The position numbers were made by a program, and so were the translations under genes. From Owenweeksia sp. (GTDB taxonomy: Bacteria; Bacteroidota; Bacteroidia; Flavobacteriales; Schleiferiaceae), in NCBI GenBank assembly GCA_028285465.1, contig JANQPD010000010.1, forward strand, positions 26,977 to 90,976: a stretch of DNA of 64,000 bases, written 5' to 3'. The notes under the pieces are model-generated. The model was not told the origin of the DNA and did not search any database. It saw nothing but the letters and a program-made list of their open reading frames with translations. How positions within the stretch are numbered: position 1 is the first letter of the stretch; every line of letters starts with the position of its first letter. Of the stretch, positions 8,366-19,550 are shown one piece after another.

Positions 8366-11249
8366 TTTTAGGGTTTATGGGTAAATAAGGTATGGTTAAA
8401 GTAATTTGAGTAAAGCCGGGTTTGTTTAGGATGTCAAATTTAGTTTCCCTTCCCAACCATTTTTGCACCAGGGCCAGTCTTTTTTTTACCAGTTTAATGC
8501 CAGATGGCCTGCTGCTTTTATCCTGTAATATGTTTTCTTTTTCGTCATCGGCAAAATGCCGCCCATTGTTGCTAACGATGATGAATAACTGATCGTTTAT
8601 TCGGTTAATTTCTATGTTTAGCATACCATTTTCTGGTTCGTTGTTTTCTAATATGCCATGTTTGATCGCATTTTCTGCCAAGGGTTGTATCAGAAGAGGA
8701 GGAAGATAGCAATCAAAAGTGTTGATGCTTTCGTCCACGACAATTTTGTAAGTCAGGTATTCTTTAAAGCGAAGTTTCTCAAATTCCAGGTACCTTCTTA
8801 ATAGCTCCAGCTCGGTTTCCAGCAAAACCATATTCTGAGAAGTCACTTCGAAAATTGAACGGAAGAGCTTGGCAAAAAGCGCTACAAAAGCCATGAGTTT
8901 CTTGCTGTCGTTTTTAACCGCATAAGCCTGAACCGAATTCAGACTGTTGAAAATGAAATGCGGGTTGATCTGAGAACCCAACGCCTGGTTTTGGTAAAAA
9001 CTGATCTCGTCTAGTACCGCTTGTTGCCTTTTTATATAATTGACACGAAGCTTAAAAATCACAAAAAAAATTCCCGTTAAACTCAATATGGAAAACACAA
9101 TAAACCAGGGCCTGTACCATAATGGAGGAGATATGGTGAAGAAAAAAGAAGCGGTGTTGGCAGACCACCACCCACGACCGTCACCGGCCTGAATTTGCAA
9201 TTGATAATGACCCGGAGGTAAGGAGTTGTACTCCAAATCGTTGTTGTGGGTGGTTGTCCAATTCGTAAAACCGGCGAGGCGATAACGGAACAATAAAGAG
9301 GAACGGTATTTGAAATTGACCGCATCAAAGCTCAATTGGAAATTGTTCTCGCGATGGCTCAAAGCGGCCTTGGATGGAAGCAAGGTGTCTATCCCATTGA
9401 TCTTTATCGTTTTAATGTAAATAGGAATTTCTTTTTTGTCATACGCGATGAGTTCCTCCTTGAAAAAAGAAACCCCTTTATCCGTAGCGGCTACAACCCA
9501 GCCATTGTCGACTCGTATATCATATATTAGGTCGGAAACCAATCCATCCGATGTGTTATAGCTGCGCACCGGACAAAAATCAGTATCGAATTTGCTGATA
9601 CCGGAGTTGGTAGCCATCCAAAGATGATTTTTGTCAAAAAAAAGACGGTTGCACAAATTATCGGACAAACCTTCATCTACAGTAATGTGATGCGTTACTT
9701 TATCGTCTTTAAGTATGACTATCCCTGCTCCTAAGGTAGCAATGGCACAAACGGAATCGCTCAGACTGATCATGTCGGATATGCGACTGCCCAGTGGGGG
9801 ATAAAAGCCACTCATGCGCAGAATAGTATCTTTTGTAGCTTTATACAACCCAAAGCGGCTGCCCAGTAAAATTCCGGTAGTTGTTAAAGCAATATACCGG
9901 TAGCTTTTGTTTGGTACATTGTAGATAACCGTATCGATAGCAAAGGATCCCCGGTTGATAAGGATCAATGAATCATTTCTATGAACAACCAGCATATTAT
10001 GTTCGGATAAGGCATCTTGAAGATAGGATAATTTAGGCAGGCTGAAAAAACTTCCGGTTTGGGGGTCATATTCGTAATTGCTGCCAAATCCCAAGCCGAT
10101 CTTTCCGTCCGGCCAGCTTATCAGTGTTTGTATATGGTATTTTATATTCAGTATTTTTTCGAGCTTCTCCGAGTCAGGCTGCAGGCTGTAAAGGCTACCG
10201 TCATAGGTACCCAGGTAAAAGTGCTTGTTTTGTGAAGTTACCACCTCAATATGCTCATTAGTCAAGCCATTACTGGCGCTGAAGCATTTGTTGTTGATAT
10301 TAGGTGCATATAAAACCCCATTATTATGTGTGGTAAACCAGTAGCCCGATTCGTGATCTTTGTAGATAGAGGTAATGCTGTAATTTGCCAGGTAAACAAC
10401 CGGTTTTTGCGACAAGTTGGAAGCATTATAACGGTATACTCCTTTGGTGGTTCCTACCCAAAGGCTATTGCTGTCGAGAAAAAGCGCATTATTGAGATTG
10501 AAATCAAATTCCAACACTTCACACTTTTCTCCTGGTTCAAAAGCAAGTAAGTAGTTGTTGGAAATGCAAAAGTAAGTGCTGTCCAGGAGGTGGGTGTATA
10601 TCCAGCTATTCTCAAAGTTAAAAGGGCATTTCAAATACTCAGAAACAACGGATTTTTTTCTGATCCTTTTTAATCGGATACCCTTTAAAGGATAGTAGGA
10701 CATAAAAGCAGCAGCAAAAATGGGGTGATCGGCAATAACGATCTCGAAATATGGGCTGCTTGCATCAAAAGTGGAATACGTCTTTATATCTGTACAGTTG
10801 TAATCAGATGTAGTTAATTGACCATGTGTTTGAGATACCGTGATTTTACCTTCTCCTGCATAAATATTACCTATTACATAAGGTGTTTTTTTTAGGGAAT
10901 CAGATAAGCAATGCCGGTTGATCCGGCCTTTTTCGTAGTAATAGATGTCGTTGTTATAGGAAGAAAACCAGATCCGGCCCTTTTCATCTTTATACAGATT
11001 AAAAAGAGTAACGTCTTTCAAACCGTCTTCAAAAGTGAAGCGCTCGAATTTACGGCCGTTAAAGCGGGCTATTCCCCGGTCGGTGACAAACCACATGTAG
11101 CCTTCATCATCCTGCAGGGATTGATATACTTCCGGACTGGGGAGACCATCTTCAACAGAATATTGGGTATAGCTGAAAGAAGCATTTTGTTGTCCTAAAC
11201 CTTTTAAAACAACTGTAAGGAGAATGAGTAGCGTAAAAACAATTTTCAT
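8343..11249 (-). CDS. Two-component sensor with periplasmic beta-propeller, Y_Y_Y domain and LytS-type kinase
   Basis: A 968-residue membrane sensor. After a signal peptide (ending LKGLGQQ), seven-bladed-propeller-type repeats fill about 20-620 (YSVEDGLPSPEVYQSLQDDE, GYMWFVTDRGIARFNG, HLWMATNSGISKF). A Y_Y_Y-like domain follows (ENNFQLSFDAVNFKY, PPGHYQLQIQAGDGRG), then one transmembrane helix (PWFIVFSILSLTGIFFVIF) and a His_kinase domain with the phospho-acceptor near residue 762 in NPHFIFNSLNSVQ. The HATPase region has QPLAENAIKHGI. This layout resembles the sensors of Bacteroidota that detect external ligands, often glycans, but no SusC/SusD pair or polysaccharide locus is in the window, so the ligand is unknown. 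The start is the ATG at 11249, two codons after a TTG. Confidence 0.9.
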   Translation of the reverse strand: MKIVFTLLILLTVVLKGLGQQNASFSYTQYSVEDGLPSPEVYQSLQDDEGYMWFVTDRGIARFNGRKFERFTFEDGLKDVTLFNLYKDEKGRIWFSSYNNDIYYYEKGRINRHCLSDSLKKTPYVIGNIYAGEGKITVSQTHGQLTTSDYNCTDIKTYSTFDASSPYFEIVIADHPIFAAAFMSYYPLKGIRLKRIRKKSVVSEYLKCPFNFENSWIYTHLLDSTYFCISNNYLLAFEPGEKCEVLEFDFNLNNALFLDSNSLWVGTTKGVYRYNASNLSQKPVVYLANYSITSIYKDHESGYWFTTHNNGVLYAPNINNKCFSASNGLTNEHIEVVTSQNKHFYLGTYDGSLYSLQPDSEKLEKILNIKYHIQTLISWPDGKIGLGFGSNYEYDPQTGSFFSLPKLSYLQDALSEHNMLVVHRNDSLILINRGSFAIDTVIYNVPNKSYRYIALTTTGILLGSRFGLYKATKDTILRMSGFYPPLGSRISDMISLSDSVCAIATLGAGIVILKDDKVTHHITVDEGLSDNLCNRLFFDKNHLWMATNSGISKFDTDFCPVRSYNTSDGLVSDLIYDIRVDNGWVVAATDKGVSFFKEELIAYDKKEIPIYIKTIKINGIDTLLPSKAALSHRENNFQLSFDAVNFKYRSSLLFRYRLAGFTNWTTTHNNDLEYNSLPPGHYQLQIQAGDGRGWWSANTASFFFTISPPLWYRPWFIVFSILSLTGIFFVIFKLRVNYIKRQQAVLDEISFYQNQALGSQINPHFIFNSLNSVQAYAVKNDSKKLMAFVALFAKLFRSIFEVTSQNMVLLETELELLRRYLEFEKLRFKEYLTYKIVVDESINTFDCYLPPLLIQPLAENAIKHGILENNEPENGMLNIEINRINDQLFIIVSNNGRHFADDEKENILQDKSSRPSGIKLVKKRLALVQKWLGRETKFDILNKPGFTQITLTIPYLPINPKNDIDRFS

Positions 11250-11420
11250 AACCAAGGTTGGCTAAACCTAAGGCTACTAAAATACGCATCTGTTACACTT
11301 GTTTTAGTATAAGAAAAAGGAGTATGAAAATATAAAGATGCGTGACTCTTAAAAAGGCAAGCTGATGAAAACAGAACATTTTCCCCTAACTCTGTTGTTA
11401 TACATTTACTTTATACACGT

Positions 11421-12743
11421 ATGAACCAACCCAAAAGCACGTTTACCGCAAGGCAATTGCTTTTTGCACTTTTGCTCTTACCCTTCTTAGCCTTTACTGC
11501 CTGGTGGGGATACCAGGTATACCATGTTTCCAATGAGCGGGCCGACATGAAGGATGATTATATGGAGGCCAACAGCATTATGCATGGTATTTTTAATGTA
11601 AACAACTGGCGGGAAAGTTTTAAGTCTATAATCAAGACGCAGATAGAAGACTTCGAGCTTACCCCGCGCCAGGATAGCGTGTTGGAGCAGCAAGTCAGCA
11701 GCTTGCTCCATAAAATGGTGGAAGAAGCCGAGAGCCAGGTGGAAGAAGGAGGAGGGATCATCCAGGGAAAGCTTAAGCGGTGGGCAGTTGATGTATTTGT
11801 AGATTGGGATAATCTCCATGAAGGAGTTCCGGGCTTCACCGCTACGATTATGGAAGAGCTTACCAGCGAAGAAAGCAAGGAGCGGCTGAAGATCCTGGCG
11901 CTGGATAAGTTCAATGAATACGCAGATAAGATTTATGACGATACCCTTGCTACCAGGCTGATGGATATATACACCCGGTACGATCAGCAAAATTTGGCGG
12001 CTTTTAACCAGGCGGTAGCAGAGGAAACGCAAGCATTGGGCAGGCGAGCCAATACCTACACCTATTACATATTAAGTGTACTGGCCTTTTTTCTTTTGCT
12101 GTGGGGGGTGACTTATAAATGGCCGGAATTGCGCAAACCTCTTTTTTTTATGTCCGTCTTGTTGGCGCTTATCGTACTGATCACCGGGCTGAGCAGTCCT
12201 ATGATAGAGATCGATGCCCGCATTCAAAAAATAGATTTTGTTTTACTGGACGAACACATAGAGTATGAAGATCAAATGCTCTTTTACCGAAGCAAGAGCA
12301 TCCTGCAAGTGGTGGGTATAATGATGGAGTCTGCACGTTTTGACTCTAAAGCAGTGGGTTTCCTGATCCTGGCCTTTAGTGTAATCCTACCCGTCTCAAA
12401 ATTGATCAGCACGCAGCTATACCTTTTGGGCGGAAAAATCTTCAGGAGAAACAAAATTGTAGGTTGGCTCGCTTTTAAATCCGGGAAATGGAGTATGGCC
12501 GATGTAATGGTGGTGGCCATTTTCATGAGCTACGTGGGGTTTGATGGCATTATGGACAACCAGTTGAAGCTGGTTGAGCGTCATACGGAACAAGTAACGT
12601 CCATTACCACCAACCTGACCTCATTGCGCCCTGGCTTTATCCTTTTCGTTTGTTACGTGCTCTACGGATTGATCCTGGCCGCAATTCTTCAAAAGATCAG
12701 CCCTGATAAACAAAGCAATAGCGTTAGCGAAACGGATGCATAG
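11421..12743 (+). CDS. PqiA-like (paraquat-inducible protein A family) membrane protein
   Basis: A 440-residue inner-membrane protein. One N-terminal helix is followed by a roughly 170-residue acidic, probably periplasmic region, then four or more helices. The C-terminal half carries PqiA-like motifs: LSSPMIEIDARI, then KSGKWSMADVMVVAIFMSYV. PqiA-type proteins partner with MCE proteins in lipid transport between membranes in Gram-negative bacteria. No MCE partner lies next to this gene, and the N-terminal domain differs from E. coli PqiA, so the role is uncertain. A near-consensus -7 (TACATTTA, 11401-11408) sits 12 bp before the ATG. Confidence 0.7.
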   Translation: MNQPKSTFTARQLLFALLLLPFLAFTAWWGYQVYHVSNERADMKDDYMEANSIMHGIFNVNNWRESFKSIIKTQIEDFELTPRQDSVLEQQVSSLLHKMVEEAESQVEEGGGIIQGKLKRWAVDVFVDWDNLHEGVPGFTATIMEELTSEESKERLKILALDKFNEYADKIYDDTLATRLMDIYTRYDQQNLAAFNQAVAEETQALGRRANTYTYYILSVLAFFLLLWGVTYKWPELRKPLFFMSVLLALIVLITGLSSPMIEIDARIQKIDFVLLDEHIEYEDQMLFYRSKSILQVVGIMMESARFDSKAVGFLILAFSVILPVSKLISTQLYLLGGKIFRRNKIVGWLAFKSGKWSMADVMVVAIFMSYVGFDGIMDNQLKLVERHTEQVTSITTNLTSLRPGFILFVCYVLYGLILAAILQKISPDKQSNSVSETDA

Positions 12744-13005
12744 CAAATGCGGTCTTTTCGAAGTTACCTTTGCCACACCGTACGATATTGAGAGCAAGTA
12801 AAGCGTACAGAGGGCTTGCTTGGTTTAAAGAGAAGCGGGAACCTGTTTTTTATAGTACACCACGCAGATCAGGCTTTCCTTGCTTTACACGAATTAAAGA
12901 AAGAAGAAGCGTTAGTAAGTTAAAGATTTTGGACACCAATATTTCTCTTTGGTAAAGTCTCCGAAACCTCCTGGAAAAATCTCTAAAACATTTTTTCTCA
13001 AGGCA

Positions 13006-13035
13006 TTGCCAGTAATACAAATAGTTATACATTTG
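13006..13035 (+). promoter_or_regulatory. Promoter of the ribosomal supercluster (Bacteroidota type)
   Basis: TTG (13006-13008), 19 bp, then TACATTTG (13028-13035), which fits TAnnTTTG exactly. The predicted start near 13042 gives an untranslated leader of about 50 nt before rpsL. The rest of the 348-bp gap (12744-13005) shows no convincing gene; a second TACCTTTG at 12765-12772 lacks a -33 element. Confidence 0.72.
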
Positions 13036-13091
13036 CAGTCCCCTAAAAATAGGGTAACCGCTGATTTTTAATAGCTTATATATTTAGGTAT

Positions 13092-13472
13092 ATGCCAACG
13101 ATACAACAATTAGTACGAAAAGGTAGGACCAAACTAGAGAAGAAGAGTAAATCTGCCGCGTTGGAATCATCTCCGCAGAAGAGAGGGGTTTGCACGCGTG
13201 TGTATACTACTACGCCTAAGAAGCCAAACTCGGCCATGCGTAAAGTAGCTCGTGTGCGCCTATCGAACCAAAAAGAGGTGAACGCCTATATCCCCGGTGA
13301 AGGGCATAATCTGCAGGAGCACAGCATTGTGTTGGTGCGTGGGGGTAGGGTGAAGGATTTGCCCGGTGTGCGTTACCATATAGTACGCGGTGCGCTTGAT
13401 ACATCAGGTGTGAGCGGACGTACCCAGCGTAGGTCTAAGTACGGGGCTAAGAAACCTAAGGATAAAAAATAA
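13092..13472 (+). CDS. rpsL: 30S ribosomal protein S12
   Basis: A 126-residue S12, first gene of the supercluster. It has the decoding-site segments [19 protein letters not shown] and [13 protein letters not shown], with lysines at both positions where streptomycin-resistance substitutions usually occur, so it looks wild type. The basic tail [10 protein letters not shown] is typical. rpsG starts 17 bp later. Confidence 0.98.
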   Translation: MPTIQQLVRKGRTKLEKKSKSAALESSPQKRGVCTRVYTTTPKKPNSAMRKVARVRLSNQKEVNAYIPGEGHNLQEHSIVLVRGGRVKDLPGVRYHIVRGALDTSGVSGRTQRRSKYGAKKPKDKK

Positions 13473-13488
13473 TTTTTGAGATAGCGCG

Positions 13489-13965
13489 ATGAGAAAAGTA
13501 AGAGCTAAAAAACGTCCTTTATTGCCGGATCCGAGGTTCAATGACGAACTGGTGACAAGGTTTGTGAACAACATGATGTTGGACGGTAAAAAAAGCACGG
13601 CTTACCGTGTGTTTTACAATGCCATAGATATGGTGTCTGAGAAAACCGGCGAAGCAAATGGTTTAGAGCTTTGGAAGGAGGCGTTGAATAATGTAATGCC
13701 ACACGTGGAGGTGAGAAGCCGCAGGGTTGGCGGAGCAACCTTCCAGATCCCTATGCAGATCCGTCCGGACCGTAAGGTGTTTATGGCGATGAAATGGCTG
13801 ATCTCTTTTGCGCGTAAACGCAATGAAAAATCCATGGCGGCCCGTTTGGCAGCTGAGATCCTGGCGGCTAGCAAAGAAGAAGGCGCTGCGGTAAAGAAGA
13901 GAATGGATACGCATAAAATGGCAGAGGCCAACAAGGCTTTTGCGCACTTTGGAAGATTTAAATAA
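13489..13965 (+). CDS. rpsG: 30S ribosomal protein S7
   Basis: A 158-residue S7, which initiates assembly of the 30S head. It has [18 protein letters not shown] at the N-terminus, [18 protein letters not shown] in the 16S-binding region, and a C-terminus ending [16 protein letters not shown]. It lies between rpsL and fusA as in the classical str operon. Confidence 0.98.
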   Translation: MRKVRAKKRPLLPDPRFNDELVTRFVNNMMLDGKKSTAYRVFYNAIDMVSEKTGEANGLELWKEALNNVMPHVEVRSRRVGGATFQIPMQIRPDRKVFMAMKWLISFARKRNEKSMAARLAAEILAASKEEGAAVKKRMDTHKMAEANKAFAHFGRFK

Positions 13966-13992
13966 AAAACCTAAAGAAGCACTCAGGAAGCA

Positions 13993-16095
13993 ATGGCTAA
14001 AAGAGACTTAAAATTTACGAGAAATATTGGTATTGCTGCACACATTGATGCGGGCAAAACCACCACCACAGAGCGTATCCTTTATTACGGTGGCGTGAGC
14101 CACAAAATCGGTGAGGTGCACGATGGTGCAGCTACTATGGACTGGATGGAGCAGGAGCAGGAACGTGGTATTACCATTACCTCTGCCGCTACTACGCTCG
14201 GCTGGCCTTACCGTGGGCAGGATTATCACGTAAATATCATTGATACTCCGGGACACGTTGACTTCACCGTTGAAGTGAACCGTTCTCTTCGGGTGTTAGA
14301 TGGTTTGGTATTTCTTTTCTCTGCGGTAGATGGTGTAGAACCTCAGTCAGAAACGAACTGGCGTTTGGCTAATAACTATAACGTACCCCGTATTGGTTTC
14401 GTAAATAAGATGGACCGGCAGGGAGCTGACTTTCTGAACGTTTGCCGCCAGGTGAAAGAGATGTTGGGCAGCCATGCTTTGCCTTTGCAGATCCCTATCG
14501 GAGCGGAGGCTGATTTTAAAGGAGTGGTTGACCTGATCAATTTCAGAGGCATCGTATGGAACGAAGAAGATCAGGGTATGACTTTTAAGGAAGTGGAGAT
14601 TCCGGCCGATGTGTTGGAAGAGGCCACTGAATATCGTGAAAAACTGCTGGAAGCAGTAGCGGAATTCAACGATACCTTGATGGAAAAATATTTTGAGGAT
14701 CCTGAGTCTTTGACCGAAAGAGAGATCCTCGATGCTTTGCGCGAAGCTACTATTGCCGGTACAGTAGTGCCTATGATGTGTGGTTCTGCGTTTAAGAATA
14801 AAGGTGTGCAGGCCATGTTGGATATGGTGATGGAAATTCTTCCTTCTCCATTGGACGTAGAAGCAATTGAAGGGACCAACCCTAAAACAGAAGAAGAAGA
14901 AAAACGCAAGCCCAGCTACGATGAGCCTTTCTCCGCGCTGGCTTTCAAGATCGCGACAGATCCATTTGTTGGGCGCTTGTGCTTTACCCGTGCTTACTCA
15001 GGTGTACTGGAATCAGGTTCTTATGTGCTGAACACCCGTACCGGGAAAAAAGAGCGCATCTCACGTATATTCCAGATGCATGCCAATAAGCAAAACCAAA
15101 TTGATGCTTTGGGTGCCGGAGATATCGGGGCCCTGGTAGGTTTTAAAGACATTAAAACCGGAGATACGCTTTGTGCGGAGGGTAACCCCATTGTACTGGA
15201 ATCCATGGATTTCCCCGATCCGGTTATTGGTTTGGCAATTGAGCCTAAAACCAAGGCTGATGTGGATAAGTTAGGTATTGCTTTGGGCAAGCTGGTAGAA
15301 GAGGATCCTACCTTCCAGGTAAAAACAGACGAGGAGACCGGCCAAACCGTAATCAGCGGAATGGGTGAACTTCACCTGGATATCATTATGGATCGCCTGA
15401 AGCGTGAATTTAGGGTAGAAGTGAACCAGGGTGCTCCCCAGGTAGCCTATAAAGAATCCGTACGTGGAAGCGTGCAACACAGAGAAGTGTATAAGAAGCA
15501 AACGGGTGGACGCGGTAAATTTGCCGACATCATCGTTACGGTCGAAGCTTCTGACAGCGAAGAGCCCGGTTTGACTTTTGTAAATGAAGTGAAGGGGGGT
15601 AACGTACCTAAGGAATTTATTCCCTCTGTGGAAAAAGGTTTCAAAGATGCAATGAATAACGGGGTGTTGGCAGGCTTCCCGCTGGATCGCCTCAAAGTAA
15701 CCTTAAGCGATGGTTCTTTCCACCCCGTGGATTCGGATCAGCTTTCGTTTGAATTGGCCGCAAAGCTTGCATATAAAGAAGCTTTACCAAAAGCAAATCC
15801 CGTTTTACTGGAGCCCATTATGAAGCTTGAGGTACTTACTCCCGAAGAAAACATGGGGGATGTAGTAGGCGACCTGAACAGGAGAAGAGGGGTAGTAGAA
15901 GGTATGGGTGACCGCAGCGGGTCTAAAGTGATCAAGGCTAAAGTGCCCTTATCTGAAATGTTCGGATATGTTACCTCATTGCGTACCATATCTTCCGGTA
16001 GAGCTACCTCAACTATGGAGTTCTCGCATTATGACGAAGCGCCTAAGGGAGTAGCGGATGAAGTAATAGCAACTGTAAAAGGTAACCAAGCCTAA
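13993..16095 (+). CDS. fusA: Elongation factor G
   Basis: A 700-residue translocase GTPase. G1 is [15 protein letters not shown], switch I has [12 protein letters not shown]3 is [12 protein letters not shown] and G4 is NKMD. Domains II-V follow ([18 protein letters not shown] in domain [19 protein letters not shown] near the end). It is directly followed by rpsJ after 10 bp; tuf, usually next in proteobacterial str operons, is absent. Confidence 0.98.
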   Translation: MAKRDLKFTRNIGIAAHIDAGKTTTTERILYYGGVSHKIGEVHDGAATMDWMEQEQERGITITSAATTLGWPYRGQDYHVNIIDTPGHVDFTVEVNRSLRVLDGLVFLFSAVDGVEPQSETNWRLANNYNVPRIGFVNKMDRQGADFLNVCRQVKEMLGSHALPLQIPIGAEADFKGVVDLINFRGIVWNEEDQGMTFKEVEIPADVLEEATEYREKLLEAVAEFNDTLMEKYFEDPESLTEREILDALREATIAGTVVPMMCGSAFKNKGVQAMLDMVMEILPSPLDVEAIEGTNPKTEEEEKRKPSYDEPFSALAFKIATDPFVGRLCFTRAYSGVLESGSYVLNTRTGKKERISRIFQMHANKQNQIDALGAGDIGALVGFKDIKTGDTLCAEGNPIVLESMDFPDPVIGLAIEPKTKADVDKLGIALGKLVEEDPTFQVKTDEETGQTVISGMGELHLDIIMDRLKREFRVEVNQGAPQVAYKESVRGSVQHREVYKKQTGGRGKFADIIVTVEASDSEEPGLTFVNEVKGGNVPKEFIPSVEKGFKDAMNNGVLAGFPLDRLKVTLSDGSFHPVDSDQLSFELAAKLAYKEALPKANPVLLEPIMKLEVLTPEENMGDVVGDLNRRRGVVEGMGDRSGSKVIKAKVPLSEMFGYVTSLRTISSGRATSTMEFSHYDEAPKGVADEVIATVKGNQA

Positions 16096-16105
16096 TATTA
16101 TTAAG

Positions 16106-16411
16106 ATGAGTCAGAAAATTAGGATAAAGCTTAAGTCTTACGATTTCAACCTGGTAGATAAGTCTGCCGAGAAGATCGTAAAAACGGTAAAGAGCACGGG
16201 TGCCATTGTAAATGGACCTATCCCTTTGCCTACCAACAAGAGGATTTATACTGTGTTGCGTTCGCCACACGTAAATAAGAAGTCGCGTGAGCAATTTGAG
16301 CTATCTTCTTACAAGCGTTTGATGGACATCTACAGTTCGTCTTCAAAAACCATTGATGCCCTTATGAAGCTGGAACTGCCTAGCGGGGTAGAGGTGGAGA
16401 TAAAAGTGTAA
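16106..16411 (+). CDS. rpsJ: 30S ribosomal protein S10
   Basis: A 101-residue S10 with the conserved [20 protein letters not shown] start and [20 protein letters not shown] loop. It also serves as NusE in antitermination. It opens the S10 block but sits only 10 bp after fusA, so str and S10 are fused here. Confidence 0.98.
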   Translation: MSQKIRIKLKSYDFNLVDKSAEKIVKTVKSTGAIVNGPIPLPTNKRIYTVLRSPHVNKKSREQFELSSYKRLMDIYSSSSKTIDALMKLELPSGVEVEIKV

Positions 16412-16440
16412 TTAAGTACTAACTATAAAAATTAGGTCAA

Positions 16441-17058
16441 ATGCCTGGATTGATCGGTAAAAAGATCGGAATGACAAGCCTCTTTGACGAGAACGGCAAA
16501 AATTTGCCGTGTACCGTTATCGAAGCAGGCCCTTGTGTAGTAACACAAGTAAAGTCTAACGAAACAGATGGATACGAAGCGGTACAGATCGCCTTCGGTG
16601 AGAAAAAAGAAAAAAATGTGGCCAACCAGCAGGTAGGGCACTTCAAAAAAGCCGGAACCACCCCAAAGGAAAAAACCATCGAAGTAGATGGTTTTGACAA
16701 CGATGCAAAGTTGGGAGACGAGATATCCGTCTCCATTTTCGAAGAGGGAGAGTTCGTTGACGTTTCCGGTACTTCCAAAGGAAAAGGTTTTCAAGGTGTA
16801 GTAAAACGCCACGGTTTCGGTGGTGTAGGGCAGGCCACACACGGTCAGCACAACCGCCTGCGTGCTCCGGGTTCTATCGGAGCCGGTTCTGACCCTTCCA
16901 GGGTGTTCAAAGGAACCCGCATGGCCGGCCGCATGGGAGGTACAAAAACCATGATCGAAAACCTGCGTGTGCTCAAAGTGGATTCAGAAAAGAATATTTT
17001 GGTAGTTAAGGGTTCGGTTCCCGGGCCTAAAAACTCAATCGTAATTATTACAAAGTGA
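16441..17058 (+). CDS. rplC: 50S ribosomal protein L3
   Basis: A 205-residue L3 beginning [15 protein letters not shown]. The loop reaching the peptidyl-transferase centre is present ([20 protein letters not shown], then [15 protein letters not shown]). Its stop codon overlaps the rplD start by one base (TGATG). Confidence 0.97.
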   Translation: MPGLIGKKIGMTSLFDENGKNLPCTVIEAGPCVVTQVKSNETDGYEAVQIAFGEKKEKNVANQQVGHFKKAGTTPKEKTIEVDGFDNDAKLGDEISVSIFEEGEFVDVSGTSKGKGFQGVVKRHGFGGVGQATHGQHNRLRAPGSIGAGSDPSRVFKGTRMAGRMGGTKTMIENLRVLKVDSEKNILVVKGSVPGPKNSIVIITK

Positions 17059-17684
17059 TGGAAGTAGCTGTATTAAATATAGAAGGAAAAGAAACCGGTC
17101 GTAAGGTTACTTTGTCTGATGATTTGTTTGCCGCTGAGCCCAACCATCATGCAATTTACCTTGACGTTAAGCAATACCTCGCCAACCAGCGCCAGGGAAC
17201 GCACAAGGCAAAAGAACGTGCTGAAGTTGCGCGTACCACCAAGAAGTACTTTCGCCAGAAGGGAACGGGAGGAGCACGTAGAGGTTCGTTAAAGTCTCCC
17301 ATACAGAGAGGGGGGGGTACTGTTTTTGGCCCGCGTCCCCGGAATTATGGGTTTAAGTTGAACAAAAAACTCAAAGCTGTTGCCCGCAGATCGGCACTGA
17401 GCCTGAAGGCAAATGAGAACAGCATTGTAGTGGTTGAAGACATCAACTTCGACTCTCCGAAAACGAAGGACTATATCCGTTTCGTAGAGGCACTGGGTGT
17501 ATCAGACAAAAAATCCTTAGTGGTTCTTGGGGAGTCAAATAAAAGTGTATATTTGTCGTCCCGAAATTTTAAGGGGTCTAGCGTTGTAACTGCTTCTGAT
17601 ATAAACACTTACGGTATTTTGAATGCACAAAGTGTTGTTTTGACAGAGGGCTCGTTAGATAAATTGGAAACAGTTTTAAGGTAA
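17058..17684 (+). CDS. rplD: 50S ribosomal protein L4
   Basis: A 208-residue L4. The exit-tunnel loop is visible ([37 protein letters not shown]). The start is taken as the ATG at 17058, which overlaps the rplC stop, not the GTG one codon earlier. A promoter-like sequence lies within its 3' part (see 17527-17555). Confidence 0.97.
   Translation: MEVAVLNIEGKETGRKVTLSDDLFAAEPNHHAIYLDVKQYLANQRQGTHKAKERAEVARTTKKYFRQKGTGGARRGSLKSPIQRGGGTVFGPRPRNYGFKLNKKLKAVARRSALSLKANENSIVVVEDINFDSPKTKDYIRFVEALGVSDKKSLVVLGESNKSVYLSSRNFKGSSVVTASDINTYGILNAQSVVLTEGSLDKLETVLR
17527..17555 (+). promoter_or_regulatory. Possible internal promoter inside rplD
   Basis: TTG (17527-17529), 18 bp and TATATTTG (17548-17555) fit the Bacteroidota promoter pattern. 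If used, it would drive rplW and downstream genes separately. It may be a chance match inside coding sequence. Confidence 0.3.
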
Positions 17685-17690
17685 GATATC

Positions 17691-17981
17691 ATGGGTATAT
17701 TAATACGTCCGGTAATTACGGAAAAGGCTACGGCAGACAGCGAGGATAACAATCGTTTTGCTTTTGTGGTTGACCGTAAGGCAAACAAGCTCCAGATCCG
17801 AACCGCTATTGAAGAGGTTTACGGGGTGCACGTAGAAAATGTGCGTACCATGATTATTCCTGGTAAGAAGAAGAGCAGATTTACCCGCAATGGTGTTGTG
17901 AGTGGCAATACAGGCGCTTATAAAAAGGCTGTTGTAGAGGTTAGAAGTGGAGAGACCATAGATCTATATAGCAATATCTAA
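17691..17981 (+). CDS. rplW: 50S ribosomal protein L23
   Basis: A 96-residue L23 starting [14 protein letters not shown], with [20 protein letters not shown]. It lies at the tunnel exit, where trigger factor and SRP dock. It is flanked by rplD and rplB with gaps of 6 and 5 bp. Confidence 0.97.
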   Translation: MGILIRPVITEKATADSEDNNRFAFVVDRKANKLQIRTAIEEVYGVHVENVRTMIIPGKKKSRFTRNGVVSGNTGAYKKAVVEVRSGETIDLYSNI

Positions 17982-17986
17982 GTATC

Positions 17987-18811
17987 ATGGGTGTAAGAAA
18001 ATTGAAACCGGTAACCCCGGGACAGCGTTTTAAAGTAGTAAATGACTTTGCAAATGTTACTGCAGCCAAGCCTGAGAAGTCTTTGGTGAAGGGAAAATCA
18101 AAGTCGGGGGGTAGGAACAACTCCGGTAAAATGACCATGCGCTACATTGGTGGCGGGCACAAACAGAAATACCGCCTGATTGACTTCAAGCGCGATAAGG
18201 ATAACATCCCCGCTAAGGTAGCTTCCATTGAATACGATCCTAACCGCACCGCACGTATTGCCTTGCTGGTTTATGCTGATGGAGAAAAACGCTATATGAT
18301 CGCGCCAAACGGTTTACAGGTTGGTCAGAGCGTGATGAGCGGTACAGAGGCGGCTCCCGAGATCGGTAACGCAATGTACTTGTCCGATATCCCTATGGGT
18401 ACTGTAATAAGCTGTATCGAAATGCGCCCGGCACAGGGAGCAGTATTGGCTCGTTCTGCAGGTTCCTTTGCACAGCTATCTGCGCGTGATGGCAAGTACG
18501 CGATCATCAAGATGCCAAGCGGGGAAACACGGATGATCTTAACTACCTGCAAGGCGATGATCGGAGCGGTAAGCAACTCCGACAATGCTTTGGAAATATC
18601 CGGTAAAGCAGGTAAAAACCGCTGGTTAGGGCGCAGGCCAAGAACCAGGGGTGTGGCCATGAACCCGGTAGATCACCCCATGGGTGGTGGTGAAGGCCGT
18701 TCTTCAGGTGGCCACCCGCGCTCAAGAAACGGTGTGCCTGCCAAAGGGTACAAAACACGTACCCCGAAGAAGGAGTCGAACAAGTATATTATTGAAAGAA
18801 GGAAAAAATAG
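17987..18811 (+). CDS. rplB: 50S ribosomal protein L2
   Basis: A 274-residue L2. It has [17 protein letters not shown] in the RNA-binding domain and the peptidyl-transferase segment [20 protein letters not shown], with the conserved histidine near residue 230. Full length for the family. Confidence 0.98.
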   Translation: MGVRKLKPVTPGQRFKVVNDFANVTAAKPEKSLVKGKSKSGGRNNSGKMTMRYIGGGHKQKYRLIDFKRDKDNIPAKVASIEYDPNRTARIALLVYADGEKRYMIAPNGLQVGQSVMSGTEAAPEIGNAMYLSDIPMGTVISCIEMRPAQGAVLARSAGSFAQLSARDGKYAIIKMPSGETRMILTTCKAMIGAVSNSDNALEISGKAGKNRWLGRRPRTRGVAMNPVDHPMGGGEGRSSGGHPRSRNGVPAKGYKTRTPKKESNKYIIERRKK

Positions 18812-18817
18812 AGCAAT

Positions 18818-19099
18818 ATGTCCAGGTCATTAAAAAAAGGTCCTTTTATACATTACAAGCTCGAGAAAAAAGTGCTCGAGAATGTGGAAAGCGGAAAGAA
18901 GTCTGTGATCAAGACCTATTCTCGCCCTTCTGTGATCTCTCCCGATTTTGTAGGTCAGACCATAGCAGTGCACAACGGAAGAACTTTTGTGCCGGTGTTT
19001 ATAACAGAAAACATGGTGGGCCACAAGCTTGGTGAGTTTTCACCTACCCGCACATTCAGGGGGCACGGAGGAAATAAGAAAGATAAAGGTAAGCGCTAA
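18818..19099 (+). CDS. rpsS: 30S ribosomal protein S19
   Basis: A 93-residue S19: [19 protein letters not shown] at the start and [18 protein letters not shown] near the end. It binds 16S rRNA in the 30S head with S13. Confidence 0.98.
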   Translation: MSRSLKKGPFIHYKLEKKVLENVESGKKSVIKTYSRPSVISPDFVGQTIAVHNGRTFVPVFITENMVGHKLGEFSPTRTFRGHGGNKKDKGKR

Positions 19100-19110
19100 T
19101 ATCAGTAATC

Positions 19111-19545
19111 ATGGGTGCTAGAAAAAAACTAAGAGCGGAGGCCATTAAAGAGGCCAGGAAAAATATAGCGATGGCTAAGCTTAACAATTGCCCTACTTCA
19201 CCTCGTAAAATGAGGTTGGTGGCCGATATGGTAAGAGGCCTTGAAGTGGAGAAAGCATTGTTCCTATTGAAACACAGTGGTAAGGAAGCGAGCATCCGGT
19301 TGGAAAAGCTCGTGCTTAGCGCCATCAACAACTGGGAGCAGAAGAACGAAGGTGCCCGCATGGATGAAGCCGGTCTGGTTATAAAAGAGGTGTATGTAGA
19401 CAGCGGCAGGATGCTTAAGCGCATTCAACCCGCTCCACAAGGAAGGGCACACCGCATCCGTAAGAGAAGCAATCACGTAACCGTAGTTGTGGATTCTGGC
19501 ATAGCTGAGCAAGTAGAAGAAACGAACGAAGAAACTAACGCATAG
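19111..19545 (+). CDS. rplV: 50S ribosomal protein L22
   Basis: A 144-residue L22, longer than the ~110 residues of E. coli. It has a basic N-terminal extension of about 20 residues and an acidic tail ([12 protein letters not shown]). The core has [18 protein letters not shown] and the tunnel-lining hairpin [19 protein letters not shown]. Confidence 0.97.
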   Translation: MGARKKLRAEAIKEARKNIAMAKLNNCPTSPRKMRLVADMVRGLEVEKALFLLKHSGKEASIRLEKLVLSAINNWEQKNEGARMDEAGLVIKEVYVDSGRMLKRIQPAPQGRAHRIRKRSNHVTVVVDSGIAEQVEETNEETNA

Positions 19546-19550
19546 TTTAG

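Noticed and set aside
12770..12955. Frame of about 61 codons before rpsL
   Set aside because: No conserved features and an unlikely composition; the region is better read as untranslated spacer before the supercluster promoter.
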